Positions 15,574 through 23,329 of a stretch of DNA of 29,088 nucleotides are shown here, piece by piece. The notes under the pieces are model-generated. The model had not been told where the DNA came from and searched no databases. It was given only the letters and a program-made list of their open reading frames with translations. Position 1 is the first letter of the stretch, and every line of letters starts with the position of its first letter. The DNA is from Bacteroidota bacterium (GTDB lineage: Bacteria; Bacteroidota; Bacteroidia; Bacteroidales; F082). A program made the translations under genes and the position numbers. The DNA lies in contig JAEWWJ010000034.1 of the NCBI GenBank assembly GCA_023396415.1, positions 1-29,088 of the forward strand, given 5' to 3'.

Positions 15574-16458
15574 ATGTGCGGAACTTGCGGCTGTGGCGAC
15601 GACGACCACATCACTTACAGAAAACCATCTCAACAAAGCGGACACACACACGAACATTTTCATGGTCCTTTTGCACACGTTCATCCCCATGAACAAATTT
15701 CAGGTCAACCACACGAACATCCACATGCCCATGCGCGTGATCATGAACACTCGCACGTCCACCACAACCATGTGCACAACGAAGGAAATTTAAGTGCACA
15801 AACCATTCAAATTCGGCGCAATATCCTCAGCAAAAACGATCTTCAGGCCGAGCGAAACAGAGGCTATTTTGAAGCATTAAAGGTGGTAAGCTTCAATTTG
15901 GTAAGCTCTCCGGGATCTGGAAAAACCGCCATTTTGGAGCGTTCCATCAAAGAAATGGACAAGCGATTGAAAGTTTTTGTGATTGAAGGCGACCAACAAA
16001 CGCTCAATGACGCCCAACGCATTGAAAAAGCGGGAGCACCGGTCATTCAAATCAACACAGGCAATGGCTGCCATTTGGATGCTTTAATGGTAAATAAAGC
16101 CATCAAGCAATTGGAAATCACTCCCAACAGCGTGCTTTTTATCGAAAACGTAGGCAATTTGGTTTGTCCTGCGCTTTTCGATCTTGGTGAAACAAAACGT
16201 GTAGTCATTGTCAGTGTTACCGAAGGCGAGGACAAGCCGGCCAAATACCCCAATATGTTTGAAACGGCGCAGCTTTGCCTGATCAACAAAACCGACCTTC
16301 TACCCTATCTTGACTACGATTTAGACCTGTTCATGTCCATTGCCCGAAATGTAAATCCAGACTTGGAGTATATTCAATTGAGTGCCAAAACAGGCGAAGG
16401 CTTCAACCTTTGGTTGGATTGGATTGACCAGGAGCAGAAGAGGCTTTTTAATGGTTAA
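15574..16458 (+). CDS. hypB: Nickel-binding GTPase HypB with His-rich N-terminus
   Basis: 294 residues. The N-terminal CGTCGCG motif (2-8) is a high-affinity nickel site. Residues 24-68 contain 18 histidines, a nickel-storage tract. The GTPase domain has a P-loop SSPGSGKT at 111-118, GNGCHLDA (Cys166, His167) and Cys198 for the interdomain metal site, and NKTD at 238-241 for guanine. It hydrolyses GTP to drive nickel insertion with HypA. The 3' end and stop codon lie inside a TTAATGG tandem repeat (16448-16468), so the last residues may vary between strains. Confidence 0.95.
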   Translation: MCGTCGCGDDDHITYRKPSQQSGHTHEHFHGPFAHVHPHEQISGQPHEHPHAHARDHEHSHVHHNHVHNEGNLSAQTIQIRRNILSKNDLQAERNRGYFEALKVVSFNLVSSPGSGKTAILERSIKEMDKRLKVFVIEGDQQTLNDAQRIEKAGAPVIQINTGNGCHLDALMVNKAIKQLEITPNSVLFIENVGNLVCPALFDLGETKRVVIVSVTEGEDKPAKYPNMFETAQLCLINKTDLLPYLDYDLDLFMSIARNVNPDLEYIQLSAKTGEGFNLWLDWIDQEQKRLFNG

Positions 16459-16478
16459 TGGTTAATGGTTATTAATGG
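16448..16478 (+). repeat. TTAATGG heptamer tandem repeat over the hypB stop
   Basis: Three exact copies at 16448-16454, 16455-16461 and 16462-16468, then a fourth after TTA at 16472-16478. The hypB stop TAA (16456-16458) is inside it. Confidence 0.8.
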
Positions 16479-16658
16479 GCTGGCGCGAGATTCAAGAAAT
16501 TCATCCCACATGTGCGGGACAAGATTGGGTTCTTAGAATGGAATTAAATTGATGCTTTTGATTCAAAATTTGACGATTTGAAAATTTGAGGTAATTCGAC
16601 CTTCGGATCTTCAGACTTTTCGACCTTCAAACTTTCACAATAGTGCTATTAACTAACA

Positions 16659-16676
16659 ATGTGAATTAATTAACAA
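16659..16676. promoter_or_regulatory. Rex/CRP-FNR-like operator upstream of the second rex
   Basis: ATGTGAATTAATTAACAA matches the Rex consensus TTGTGAA-N4-TTCACAA at 12 of 14 defined positions and the CRP/FNR-like TGTGA-N6-TCACA at 9 of 10. Its centre is 45.5 bp upstream of the last base of the -7 element at 16706-16713, just outside the -33 TTG. An identical arrangement is found at the carbamate kinase promoter. Rex autoregulation or a CRP/FNR-type activator are both possible. Confidence 0.6.
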
Positions 16677-16681
16677 AAAAC

Positions 16682-16713
16682 TTGCATTTTAGTTGTCTCA
16701 ATTGTTACTTTTG
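16682..16713 (+). promoter_or_regulatory. Promoter of the second rex gene
   Basis: TTG at 16682-16684, 21-bp spacer, TACTTTTG at 16706-16713, fitting TTG-N17-23-TAnnTTTG. The ATG follows 32 bp after the -7 element. Confidence 0.55.
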
Positions 16714-16745
16714 TGGCCGTATAGCAAACCAAAAGAGAAACGGGC

Positions 16746-17378
16746 ATGAAGCATCTTCCACATAAAACCATTGAACGGCTAAGCCAATACAGGCGAGCAT
16801 TATTAATCTGTCTCGACAAAGGCCAAACCCATATATACTCCCATGAGATTGCTAAAATACAGCATATCACTGCCGTACAGGTTAGGCGCGACCTGATGTT
16901 GATTGGATACACCGGCACCCTGCGCAAAGGTTACAACGTGAAAGAGCTAATCGAACTGATTGGTGAAATCATTGATTCCCAAGAGGGCATCAATGTTTCT
17001 ATCATTGGAATGGGAAATTTGGGTCGGGCACTCATCAACTACTTCAGCGGCAAGCGCTCTCATTTAAAAATTGTAGCCAGCTTCGACATCAACCCCGATA
17101 AAATTGGAAATACCATGTCGGGCGTTCCTTGCTTTTCAACCGATGAGATGGAAAACATCATCCGTGAAAAAGACATTAAATTGGCTATTATGACTGTTCC
17201 TGCCGATTTTGCCTCACAAACTGCCGACGCTTTGGTAAAGGCCGGCATCAAAGGTATCTTAAACTACACTCCAAAACCGGTGAACGTTCCTAAGGAAGTG
17301 TATCTCGAAGAGTATGATATGATTACCTCACTCGAAAAGGTGGCTTTTTACGTTAAACTGAATGAAAATGCGGGTTAA
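16746..17378 (+). CDS. rex: Redox-sensing transcriptional repressor Rex (canonical copy)
   Basis: 210 residues, typical Rex length. Winged helix at about 5-75 with the classic QVRRDLMLIGYTG recognition region (45-57). The Rossmann domain has GMGNLG at 88-93 for NAD(H), and ASFDINPDKIG follows at 111-121. A C-terminal swapped helix ends the protein. It senses the NADH/NAD+ ratio and represses fermentative and respiratory genes. It is preceded by its own promoter and a Rex-like box, so it is probably autoregulated and not simply read through from hypB (287 bp upstream). It is more canonical than the paralogue at 11273-11959. It ends at a shared terminator with the convergent arcC. Confidence 0.93.
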   Translation: MKHLPHKTIERLSQYRRALLICLDKGQTHIYSHEIAKIQHITAVQVRRDLMLIGYTGTLRKGYNVKELIELIGEIIDSQEGINVSIIGMGNLGRALINYFSGKRSHLKIVASFDINPDKIGNTMSGVPCFSTDEMENIIREKDIKLAIMTVPADFASQTADALVKAGIKGILNYTPKPVNVPKEVYLEEYDMITSLEKVAFYVKLNENAG

Positions 17379-17396
17379 TCACAAGCGTTGATAAAC

Positions 17397-17428
17397 AAAA
17401 AAAGGTGCTTTACAGCACCTTTTTTTTC
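17397..17428. terminator. Bidirectional Rho-independent terminator between rex and arcC
   Basis: AAAGGTGCT (17401-17409), loop TTAC, AGCACCTTT (17414-17422), with an A-run on the left and a T-run on the right. It can serve both convergent genes. Confidence 0.9.
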
Positions 17429-17441
17429 TATAATTATTTCA

Positions 17442-18386
17442 TTAAACAATCGTAACCCTTGTGCCACCGTTCTCAGCCCCTAAAAGGGTAGCCTCGGTGA
17501 TAATGGCATCTTTGCCGCTGCGTTCCACAAAGTTAATGGCTGCTTTAACCTTTGGAGCCATGCTACCTTCGCCAAACTGACCTTCGTCGAGGTATTTTTT
17601 GGCTTCAGCAATGGTCATTTTATCCAATGATTTCTCCTGTGGGGTATTGAAATTGATACACACTTTAGGCACATCAGTTAAAATATAAAACTTATCGGCC
17701 CTGATTTGTGAAGCCAATAAAGAGCTGGCTAAATCCTTGTCTATTACAGCATCAATACCTTGTAACTTATTGGATTCCACATAGAAACAAGGAATACCGC
17801 CGCCACCGACAGCGATCACGATATGACCTTCGCGGGCAATTTTTTCGATGGTTTGCCTGTTGAAAATCACCAAAGGAGTGGGTGAAGCCACTACTTTGCG
17901 CCAGCCTCTTCCACGGGCATCTTCCTTAAATACCGACTTGGTTTCGGCAGTGATTTGATCAGCCTCCTCGCGGGTATAAAATGGGCCAATAGGTTTGGTG
18001 GGATCCAAAAAGGCAGGATCGTCCTTGTTAACCAAAACTTGGGTGATGATGGAAATAATATCTCGATCCATATCACGGGCCATCAACACGTTACGCAATT
18101 GCTGTTCAATCACATAGCCAATAAAACCTTGTGAATAGGCCACGCTAATGTCCAAAGGCATATCGGGCAAACCATACAATTTGTGTCCTGCCGTGTTGGC
18201 CAACAAGATATTTCCCACCTGAGGGCCGTTGCCATGCGTTACAACGATGTTGTAATTGTGTTCAATAAGGCTCAAAAGGTTATTACATGCGTTATAAGCA
18301 TTGGCTTCTTGCTCATCAATGGTGCCGCGCTCACTCGACCTTAGCAGCGCATTGCCCCCAAAAGCCACTACAGCTAATTTCTTCAT
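17442..18386 (-). CDS. arcC: Carbamate kinase
   Basis: 314 residues, the family norm. It starts KKLAVVAFGGNALL, the amino-acid kinase nucleotide-binding start, and has THGNGPQVGN (about 50-59), the AVGGGGIPC stretch and the C-terminal FGEGSMAPKVKAA motif. It makes ATP and carbamate from carbamoyl phosphate and ADP, ending arginine, citrulline or purine-type catabolism. No arginine deiminase or carbamoyltransferase gene is adjacent, so it stands alone. It has its own promoter (18423-18455), and a TGTGA-N6-TCACA box (18460-18477) shared in sequence and spacing with the second rex. Linkage to redox control of substrate-level ATP formation is an inference from that box. Confidence 0.94.
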   Translation of the reverse strand: MKKLAVVAFGGNALLRSSERGTIDEQEANAYNACNNLLSLIEHNYNIVVTHGNGPQVGNILLANTAGHKLYGLPDMPLDISVAYSQGFIGYVIEQQLRNVLMARDMDRDIISIITQVLVNKDDPAFLDPTKPIGPFYTREEADQITAETKSVFKEDARGRGWRKVVASPTPLVIFNRQTIEKIAREGHIVIAVGGGGIPCFYVESNKLQGIDAVIDKDLASSLLASQIRADKFYILTDVPKVCINFNTPQEKSLDKMTIAEAKKYLDEGQFGEGSMAPKVKAAINFVERSGKDAIITEATLLGAENGGTRVTIV

Positions 18387-18422
18387 ATTTCTTTGTTTTT
18401 GTCGCTAATTTTAAAAAGAAAG

Positions 18423-18455
18423 CAAAACTACATATTAAATCCTTGATATTTTCAA
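18423..18455 (-). promoter_or_regulatory. Promoter of arcC
   Basis: On the minus strand, TTG (18455-18453), a 22-bp spacer, TAGTTTTG (18430-18423), fitting the Bacteroidota consensus. The arcC ATG is 36 bp further on. Confidence 0.55.
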
Positions 18456-18459
18456 ACTG

Positions 18460-18477
18460 TTGTGAAAAAAATCACAG
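18460..18477. promoter_or_regulatory. Rex/CRP-FNR-like operator upstream of arcC
   Basis: TTGTGAAAAAAATCACAG contains a perfect TGTGA-N6-TCACA and matches the Rex consensus TTGTGAA-N4-TTCACAA at 12 of 14 defined positions. Its centre (18468.5) is 45.5 bp upstream of the last base of the arcC -7 element, the same offset as at the second rex. Confidence 0.65.
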
Positions 18478-18624
18478 CAAAGTAGTTAATCCCTTGACTT
18501 AAAGGAATGAAAGACGAATTTATCAATTTCGAACAATCGTTTTGTACTTCACACGATTCAAAAAATGGAGCGTTTGACGCATTTTTGATGTATTGTAAAA
18601 AACCTGTCATAGCCCGCAAAGCAG

Positions 18625-18632
18625 TAAGTTTG
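18625..18632 (+). promoter_or_regulatory. -7 element upstream of the GH5 gene
   Basis: TAAGTTTG, matching TAnnTTTG, 65 bp before the ATG at 18698. The -33 region shows only CCTG at 18603-18606 (18-bp spacing). Confidence 0.4.
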
Positions 18633-18697
18633 CAACCGAAGCACAGGGCACCGGCAATAACATTAGTCCGAAATCCAATAAAACTATCCCATCAAAA

Positions 18698-21424
18698 ATG
18701 AAAAAAAATATCCTCCTTCTCTTTCTTTCTCTCTTCATCCTTTCTTCTTTTCTAACACTGAAGGCACAAGGTTTTTTGCATCGAAGCGGAAAATACATCC
18801 ATGATGCCAACGGAAACGAAGTGATTTTGCGCGGCATTGGCACCGGAAACTGGCTGCTGCAAGAGGGTTATATGATGAAATCGGAAAACGTGGCCGGAAC
18901 ACATACCCAGTTTCGGAACAAACTCATCGAAACCATCGGCGTTGCCAATACAGATATTTTTTACCAACACTGGCTCGACCAGCATTTTACACGTCGCGAT
19001 GTGGACAGCATGAAGCAGTGGGGTTTTAACAGCGTCAGGGTTGCCATGCACTACAAATGGTTTACATTACCCATTGAAGATGAGCCTATTGTAGGCCAAG
19101 ATACATGGTTTGAAAACGGTTTTGTGCAGATTGACAGTCTGCTCGACTGGTGCGGCGACAACCAAATGTATTTGATTCTCGACCTTCATGCCGCGCCCGG
19201 TGGACAGGGTCACGATGCCAACATCTCGGATTACGACCCTACTAAACCCTCTTTGTGGGAGAGTGCCGAAAACAGACGAAAAACAGTGGCGCTGTGGAAG
19301 AAATTGGCCCAACGCTACGCCAACGAACCATGGATTGGTGGCTACGACCTCATCAACGAGCCCAACTGGGAACTTCCCAACGGCACTTTGCTCAAACAAA
19401 TCTATGTGAGCATTACCAACGCCATCCGCGAAGTAGATCAAAACCACATCATCATCATCGAAGGCAACTGGTTTGCCAACGACTACACCGGCCTCACTCC
19501 TCCTTGGGATGGCAATATGGTGTACAGCTTTCACAAATACTGGAATTTTAACACCCAAGAATCCATTCAGTGGATGATCAATATGCGCAATTCCTACAAC
19601 ATCCCCATTTGGTTGGGAGAAACCGGGGAAAATTCCAACTCATGGTTTACCAGCCTCATCGCCTTGGCGGAACAAAATAAAATAGGATGGTCGTGGTGGC
19701 CGGTAAAAAAAGCCGGTATCAACAATGTGTTGAGGGTTCCCGAAAGTATTCCATACAACAGCCTCATTTCCAACTGGAAAACAGGACTTCCTTCCATGAC
19801 TTCCGAACAAGCTTTTGCTGCCGTGCTCGACTGGGCCAACAACCACAAGATAGAGAACTGCATTGTTCAGCGCGATGTAATTGACGCCATGATCAGGCAG
19901 CCCCACTCCAATGCCACCCTCCCTTTTGTGCAGCACCATGTGGATGATGTGATCCATCTGTCGGATTACGACCTCGGAAAATGCTCTTATGCCTATTGGG
20001 ATGCCGACACTGCCAATTACCACCTCAACACTAACAATTTTACCAACTGGAACGCCGGCTGGAGTTACCGCAACGATGGCGTGGACATTGAAAAATGCTA
20101 CGACAACCATCCCGACAACAATGGCTACAGCATTGGCTGGGTGAATGCTGACGAATGGTTACAATTTTCTATCAACAGCGACAGTGCGGCGGCTTACGAG
20201 CTGATGTTTAGATCGGCCTCTGCCACCGACCCAGGCATTGTTCGTTTAGTAGTGAATGGCACAGATATCAGCCCCGGCCACCAATTGCCCACCACCGGAG
20301 GGTGGCAAACTTGGGCCAGCTCCACCATTAACAATGTTATTCTTGCCGGCGGCACCAACAAAGTGCGGTTGGTGTTCGACAAAGCCGGATCGAATGTAAG
20401 TTTCTTTAAATTTACCAACCCTAAAGCCGTTTCAACAGTTTCATTCGGATTTGTTTCAGGCGAATCAACAAAAAGCAACCCCTCAATTGAGCTCACCTTA
20501 AACAAGCCAGTTACCGAACTTTTGGCCTTGCCCACTGATTTTTTGTTCAAGGTAAATGGGGTTGAAACTCCTATTCAAGCCATTGAAATCCATCCTGATA
20601 ACAACCAAAAAGTGATTTTAAATCTCGTAAACGAGCTGTCATTCGATCAAACATTGTTGCTTTCCTACACCGGAAATGGCATCAAAAGCGATACGCAATT
20701 TTTAGACAGCTTTGTGAATAAGCGCATCAAAAACACTTTGCCTCGCCGTTTTCTTTTGCCCAGTAAGATTCAGGCCGAAGATTTTGATGTCAACAACGGA
20801 TTTCAATTGGAAACCTGCACCGATATTGGCGGTGGCTACAACATAGGTTACGCAAACAATGGCGATTTTCTCGATTATTTCATTACGGTGAGTGAAGCCG
20901 GCGACTATAATTTTCAATTTAGGGTGGCATCATTGTATTCCAACGGAAGGGTTTCGGTGCAATTGGGCAATGGAACAAGCTTCACCCCCATTCAAACAGT
21001 CGCTTTTAATGCTACCGGCGGCTGGCAATCCTGGAAAACACAGTCGTTTAAAATGAGCCTCCCTAAAGGCAATTTCACCCTGCGGTTGTATTCCGTTGCC
21101 GGAGAATACAACATCAACTGGATGGACATCAGCCGTTTTACCTCAACCAATGAGTTAACTGATTTGAGTCTGATTAAAGTTTATCCCAATCCCAGTTCAG
21201 GAGCCTTTACCGTTGAAGCCACGTTCGAGCAACAAAAGCATGTCAGCTTGTATATTACTGATGTTTATGGTCAAGAAGTGTTTTCAAAACAATGGGAAAA
21301 TGCTTTCACTTTCAGCGAAACGATTTCATGCCAACACTGCAAATCGGGAACTTATTTTATTCGCTTCACCACGGGTGAAGGACAAATAGTGCGCAAAATT
21401 GTTTTAAATAAAGAGTTGATATAA
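18698..21424 (+). CDS. Secreted GH5-family glycanase with two CBM6 modules and T9SS sorting domain
   Basis: 908 residues. Signal peptide 1-23 (cleavage near LKA/QG). The GH5 catalytic domain spans about 25-400; the acid/base is Glu221 in LINEP and the nucleophile Glu308 in LGETGEN. A first CBM6-like module is at about 420-575 (WNAGWSYRNDGVDIEKC, GYSIGWVNADEWLQF). Residues about 580-675 look like an Ig/SwmB-type beta-sandwich. A second CBM6 is at about 685-815 (KIQAEDFD, GYNIGYANNGDFLDY, GWQSWKT). The C-terminal type A T9SS domain is at about 825-908, starting VYPNPSSGAFTVE. It should be released to or held at the cell surface to cut beta-glucans such as cellulose or a beta-1,3/1,4-glucan; GH5 is too broad to name the substrate. 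It stands alone, with no SusC/SusD pair nearby. It converges on the nnr gene with a 27-bp gap. Confidence 0.9.
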   Translation: MKKNILLLFLSLFILSSFLTLKAQGFLHRSGKYIHDANGNEVILRGIGTGNWLLQEGYMMKSENVAGTHTQFRNKLIETIGVANTDIFYQHWLDQHFTRRDVDSMKQWGFNSVRVAMHYKWFTLPIEDEPIVGQDTWFENGFVQIDSLLDWCGDNQMYLILDLHAAPGGQGHDANISDYDPTKPSLWESAENRRKTVALWKKLAQRYANEPWIGGYDLINEPNWELPNGTLLKQIYVSITNAIREVDQNHIIIIEGNWFANDYTGLTPPWDGNMVYSFHKYWNFNTQESIQWMINMRNSYNIPIWLGETGENSNSWFTSLIALAEQNKIGWSWWPVKKAGINNVLRVPESIPYNSLISNWKTGLPSMTSEQAFAAVLDWANNHKIENCIVQRDVIDAMIRQPHSNATLPFVQHHVDDVIHLSDYDLGKCSYAYWDADTANYHLNTNNFTNWNAGWSYRNDGVDIEKCYDNHPDNNGYSIGWVNADEWLQFSINSDSAAAYELMFRSASATDPGIVRLVVNGTDISPGHQLPTTGGWQTWASSTINNVILAGGTNKVRLVFDKAGSNVSFFKFTNPKAVSTVSFGFVSGESTKSNPSIELTLNKPVTELLALPTDFLFKVNGVETPIQAIEIHPDNNQKVILNLVNELSFDQTLLLSYTGNGIKSDTQFLDSFVNKRIKNTLPRRFLLPSKIQAEDFDVNNGFQLETCTDIGGGYNIGYANNGDFLDYFITVSEAGDYNFQFRVASLYSNGRVSVQLGNGTSFTPIQTVAFNATGGWQSWKTQSFKMSLPKGNFTLRLYSVAGEYNINWMDISRFTSTNELTDLSLIKVYPNPSSGAFTVEATFEQQKHVSLYITDVYGQEVFSKQWENAFTFSETISCQHCKSGTYFIRFTTGEGQIVRKIVLNKELI

Positions 21425-21451
21425 AGCATTATACATTACAAATCAAGAAGA

Positions 21452-22963
21452 TTAGCTTTGCAAAGAAACGAAGGCTTCGCCAATTTTTGCGATGACATCT
21501 GAGGCCAACATGGCTTCCCTTCCCATTGCCTTTGCTGCCTTATCACCCGCCAAACCATGCACATAGGCACCAATCAAGGCCGCATGAAAAGGACGATAAC
21601 CTTGCGCCAGCAATCCCAGTAGAATGCCGGTAAGCACATCGCCACTTCCGGCAGTTGCCATGCCCGGGTTACCTGTAGGATTGAAAAACACAGGACCTCC
21701 GGGTGTTGAAAGGGTTGTGAAAGCCCCTTTCAAAAGCACGTAAACACCAAAACGACGTGAAAATTCCCTTTGTAAATCGAGGCGCTCAAAGCCGTTGCTC
21801 CACTTGCCCACCAAGCGTTCAAACTCCTTAGGATGAGGTGTTAATATACTTTCTTTGGGTAAAAAAGATAACCATGTTTTATTTTCGGAAAGGATGTTCA
21901 ACGCATCGGCATCGAGCACCAGCGGTTGGTCGGCATTTTGGATCAGTAGTTTCAAAACCGATGCTGTTCCTTGCGAAGTTCCCACTCCAGGGCCCATCGC
22001 AATGGCGTTAAAAAATTGCAGATCAGGCAATTTTTCAATTGTATCGGCACCCGGATCAGCACTTATCATGGCTTCAGGCAGATGAAGCTGCAAGGGCAAA
22101 ACAGCTTTTTCAGGCAAATGTACATGCAGCAAACCGGCCCCGCTGCGCAAACAGGCTGTGGCAGCCAAAACTGCTGCTCCCGCCTTGTCAGACGCGCCCG
22201 CTAGCAGCAACGCATGTCCAAAATTTCCTTTATGGGCAAAACGAGGGCGAGGCCGTAGCTGGGTTACAATGTCATTTTTTTCAACCAAAAACGAGCGATG
22301 ACCGTCGTCTTGGTGCATGGCCCTGTGAAGCCCGATAGGAACCACCTCCCAATTGCCAACAAAAAATTCATTTTCCGGGAAAAAGAAAGCCAACTTCGGC
22401 CATTCAAAAGTGTAGGTGAAATCGGCTTTTATTACTGCGTCTTTAACATTGACCGGCTGATCGGCAAACAAACCCGAAGGCACATCCACGGCCACAATCA
22501 AAGCTCCCGAACTGTTGAGATGCTCGATCACTTCGGCTACAATTCCTGTGGCCGGCTTGTTCAATCCCGAGCCCAACAAAGCATCCACAACAAGCGCGTC
22601 GGTGGCAATTTCGGGAAAATGCTCTGTTTCGGAAAGATAGTTAATTTCCACCGCAGGCAACAGCAGCAAGCGTTCCAGATTGGTTTGAAAATCTGCACTC
22701 GCCTTTTCGGAAAGCATCAGCACGAACACCCTCACCGCAAAACCTTCTTTTTCAAGCCGACGGGCCAGCACCAAACCATCGCCGCCATTGTTGCCCGAGC
22801 CACAAAAAATATCCACCTTTTGAAAAGGCTTCAATCGGCCAACCATGCGGTGAAAAAGAGCGGTGGCCGCGCGCTCCATCAAATCTACAGAAGCAATGGG
22901 TTCGTGGGCGATGGTGTAAGCATCGGCCTCGCGAATGAAACCAATTTCAGGAATTTTTAGCAT
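21452..22963 (-). CDS. nnr: Bifunctional NAD(P)H-hydrate epimerase / ADP-dependent NAD(P)H-hydrate dehydratase
   Basis: 503 residues, the usual fused length. The N-terminal YjeF_N epimerase (about 1-215) has GSGNNGGDG at 55-63. The C-terminal ribokinase-like dehydratase (about 225-503) has TPHPKEFERL at 375-384 and the catalytic GSGDVLTG at 439-446. Together they repair hydrated, inactive NADH and NADPH. This fits a window rich in NADH enzymes, but the gene is a widely conserved housekeeping one and probably monocistronic. A -7 element TAATTTTG lies at 22987-22994 on the minus strand. Confidence 0.95.
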   Translation of the reverse strand: MLKIPEIGFIREADAYTIAHEPIASVDLMERAATALFHRMVGRLKPFQKVDIFCGSGNNGGDGLVLARRLEKEGFAVRVFVLMLSEKASADFQTNLERLLLLPAVEINYLSETEHFPEIATDALVVDALLGSGLNKPATGIVAEVIEHLNSSGALIVAVDVPSGLFADQPVNVKDAVIKADFTYTFEWPKLAFFFPENEFFVGNWEVVPIGLHRAMHQDDGHRSFLVEKNDIVTQLRPRPRFAHKGNFGHALLLAGASDKAGAAVLAATACLRSGAGLLHVHLPEKAVLPLQLHLPEAMISADPGADTIEKLPDLQFFNAIAMGPGVGTSQGTASVLKLLIQNADQPLVLDADALNILSENKTWLSFLPKESILTPHPKEFERLVGKWSNGFERLDLQREFSRRFGVYVLLKGAFTTLSTPGGPVFFNPTGNPGMATAGSGDVLTGILLGLLAQGYRPFHAALIGAYVHGLAGDKAAKAMGREAMLASDVIAKIGEAFVSLQS

Positions 22964-22986
22964 GGTAATGTGTTTTTTCTAAGTTT

Positions 22987-22994
22987 CAAAATTA
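22987..22994 (-). promoter_or_regulatory. -7 element upstream of nnr
   Basis: TAATTTTG on the minus strand, 23 bp before the nnr ATG. The nearest TTG is 25 bp further upstream, slightly outside the usual spacing. Confidence 0.4.
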
Positions 22995-23274
22995 GATCAT
23001 TTTTCAGTTTTATTTGTCACAAAAGCATGGCTAAATCGTATTGTTAAAGAAGTTTCGCAAAGAAAGAAGCTGCATTTCGATGTCAATTGAGTTGGTCAGC
23101 TGAACATTTTCAAAGGATACATTTAATGAAGGGTATAAACAGCCGCAGCAATAAAGCGTGGTACAGCAGAATAATATGTGGCCAAAAACAAACAGAATGA
23201 AGCCTTGCTCAGTCTTTTACAAAAAATCAGTTCAATACCGAGGCGATGCGCAAACACAAAATCAATTTTTTGGA

Positions 23275-23305
23275 TTGTCTTTCTCTGCTTCTGTTTGTAC
23301 CTTTG
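23275..23305 (+). promoter_or_regulatory. Promoter of the cytochrome c peroxidase gene
   Basis: TTG at 23275-23277, 20-bp spacer, TACCTTTG at 23298-23305, a good Bacteroidota-type promoter 24 bp before the ATG. Confidence 0.6.
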
Positions 23306-23329
23306 TGGGCTTAACAAACCAAATTTAAG

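Larger units (their letters stand above)
18387..18697. other. Divergent intergenic region between arcC and the GH5 gene
   Basis: No gene that I accept; a 64-codon frame at 18507-18701 lacks support. It carries the arcC promoter and operator on the left and a plus-strand -7 element for the GH5 gene on the right. Confidence 0.6.
22964..23329. other. Divergent intergenic region between nnr and the peroxidase gene
   Basis: No convincing gene; a 64-codon minus-strand frame at 23123-23317 overlaps the peroxidase promoter. It holds the nnr -7 element at the left and the peroxidase promoter at the right. Nothing else was recognised. Confidence 0.55.

Noticed and set aside
18507..18701. 64-codon frame before the GH5 gene
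   Set aside because: It contains the predicted -7 element of the GH5 gene and overlaps that gene's start; no motif or promoter of its own.
22298..22960. 220-codon plus-strand frame
   Set aside because: Shadow of the nnr epimerase domain on the opposite strand.
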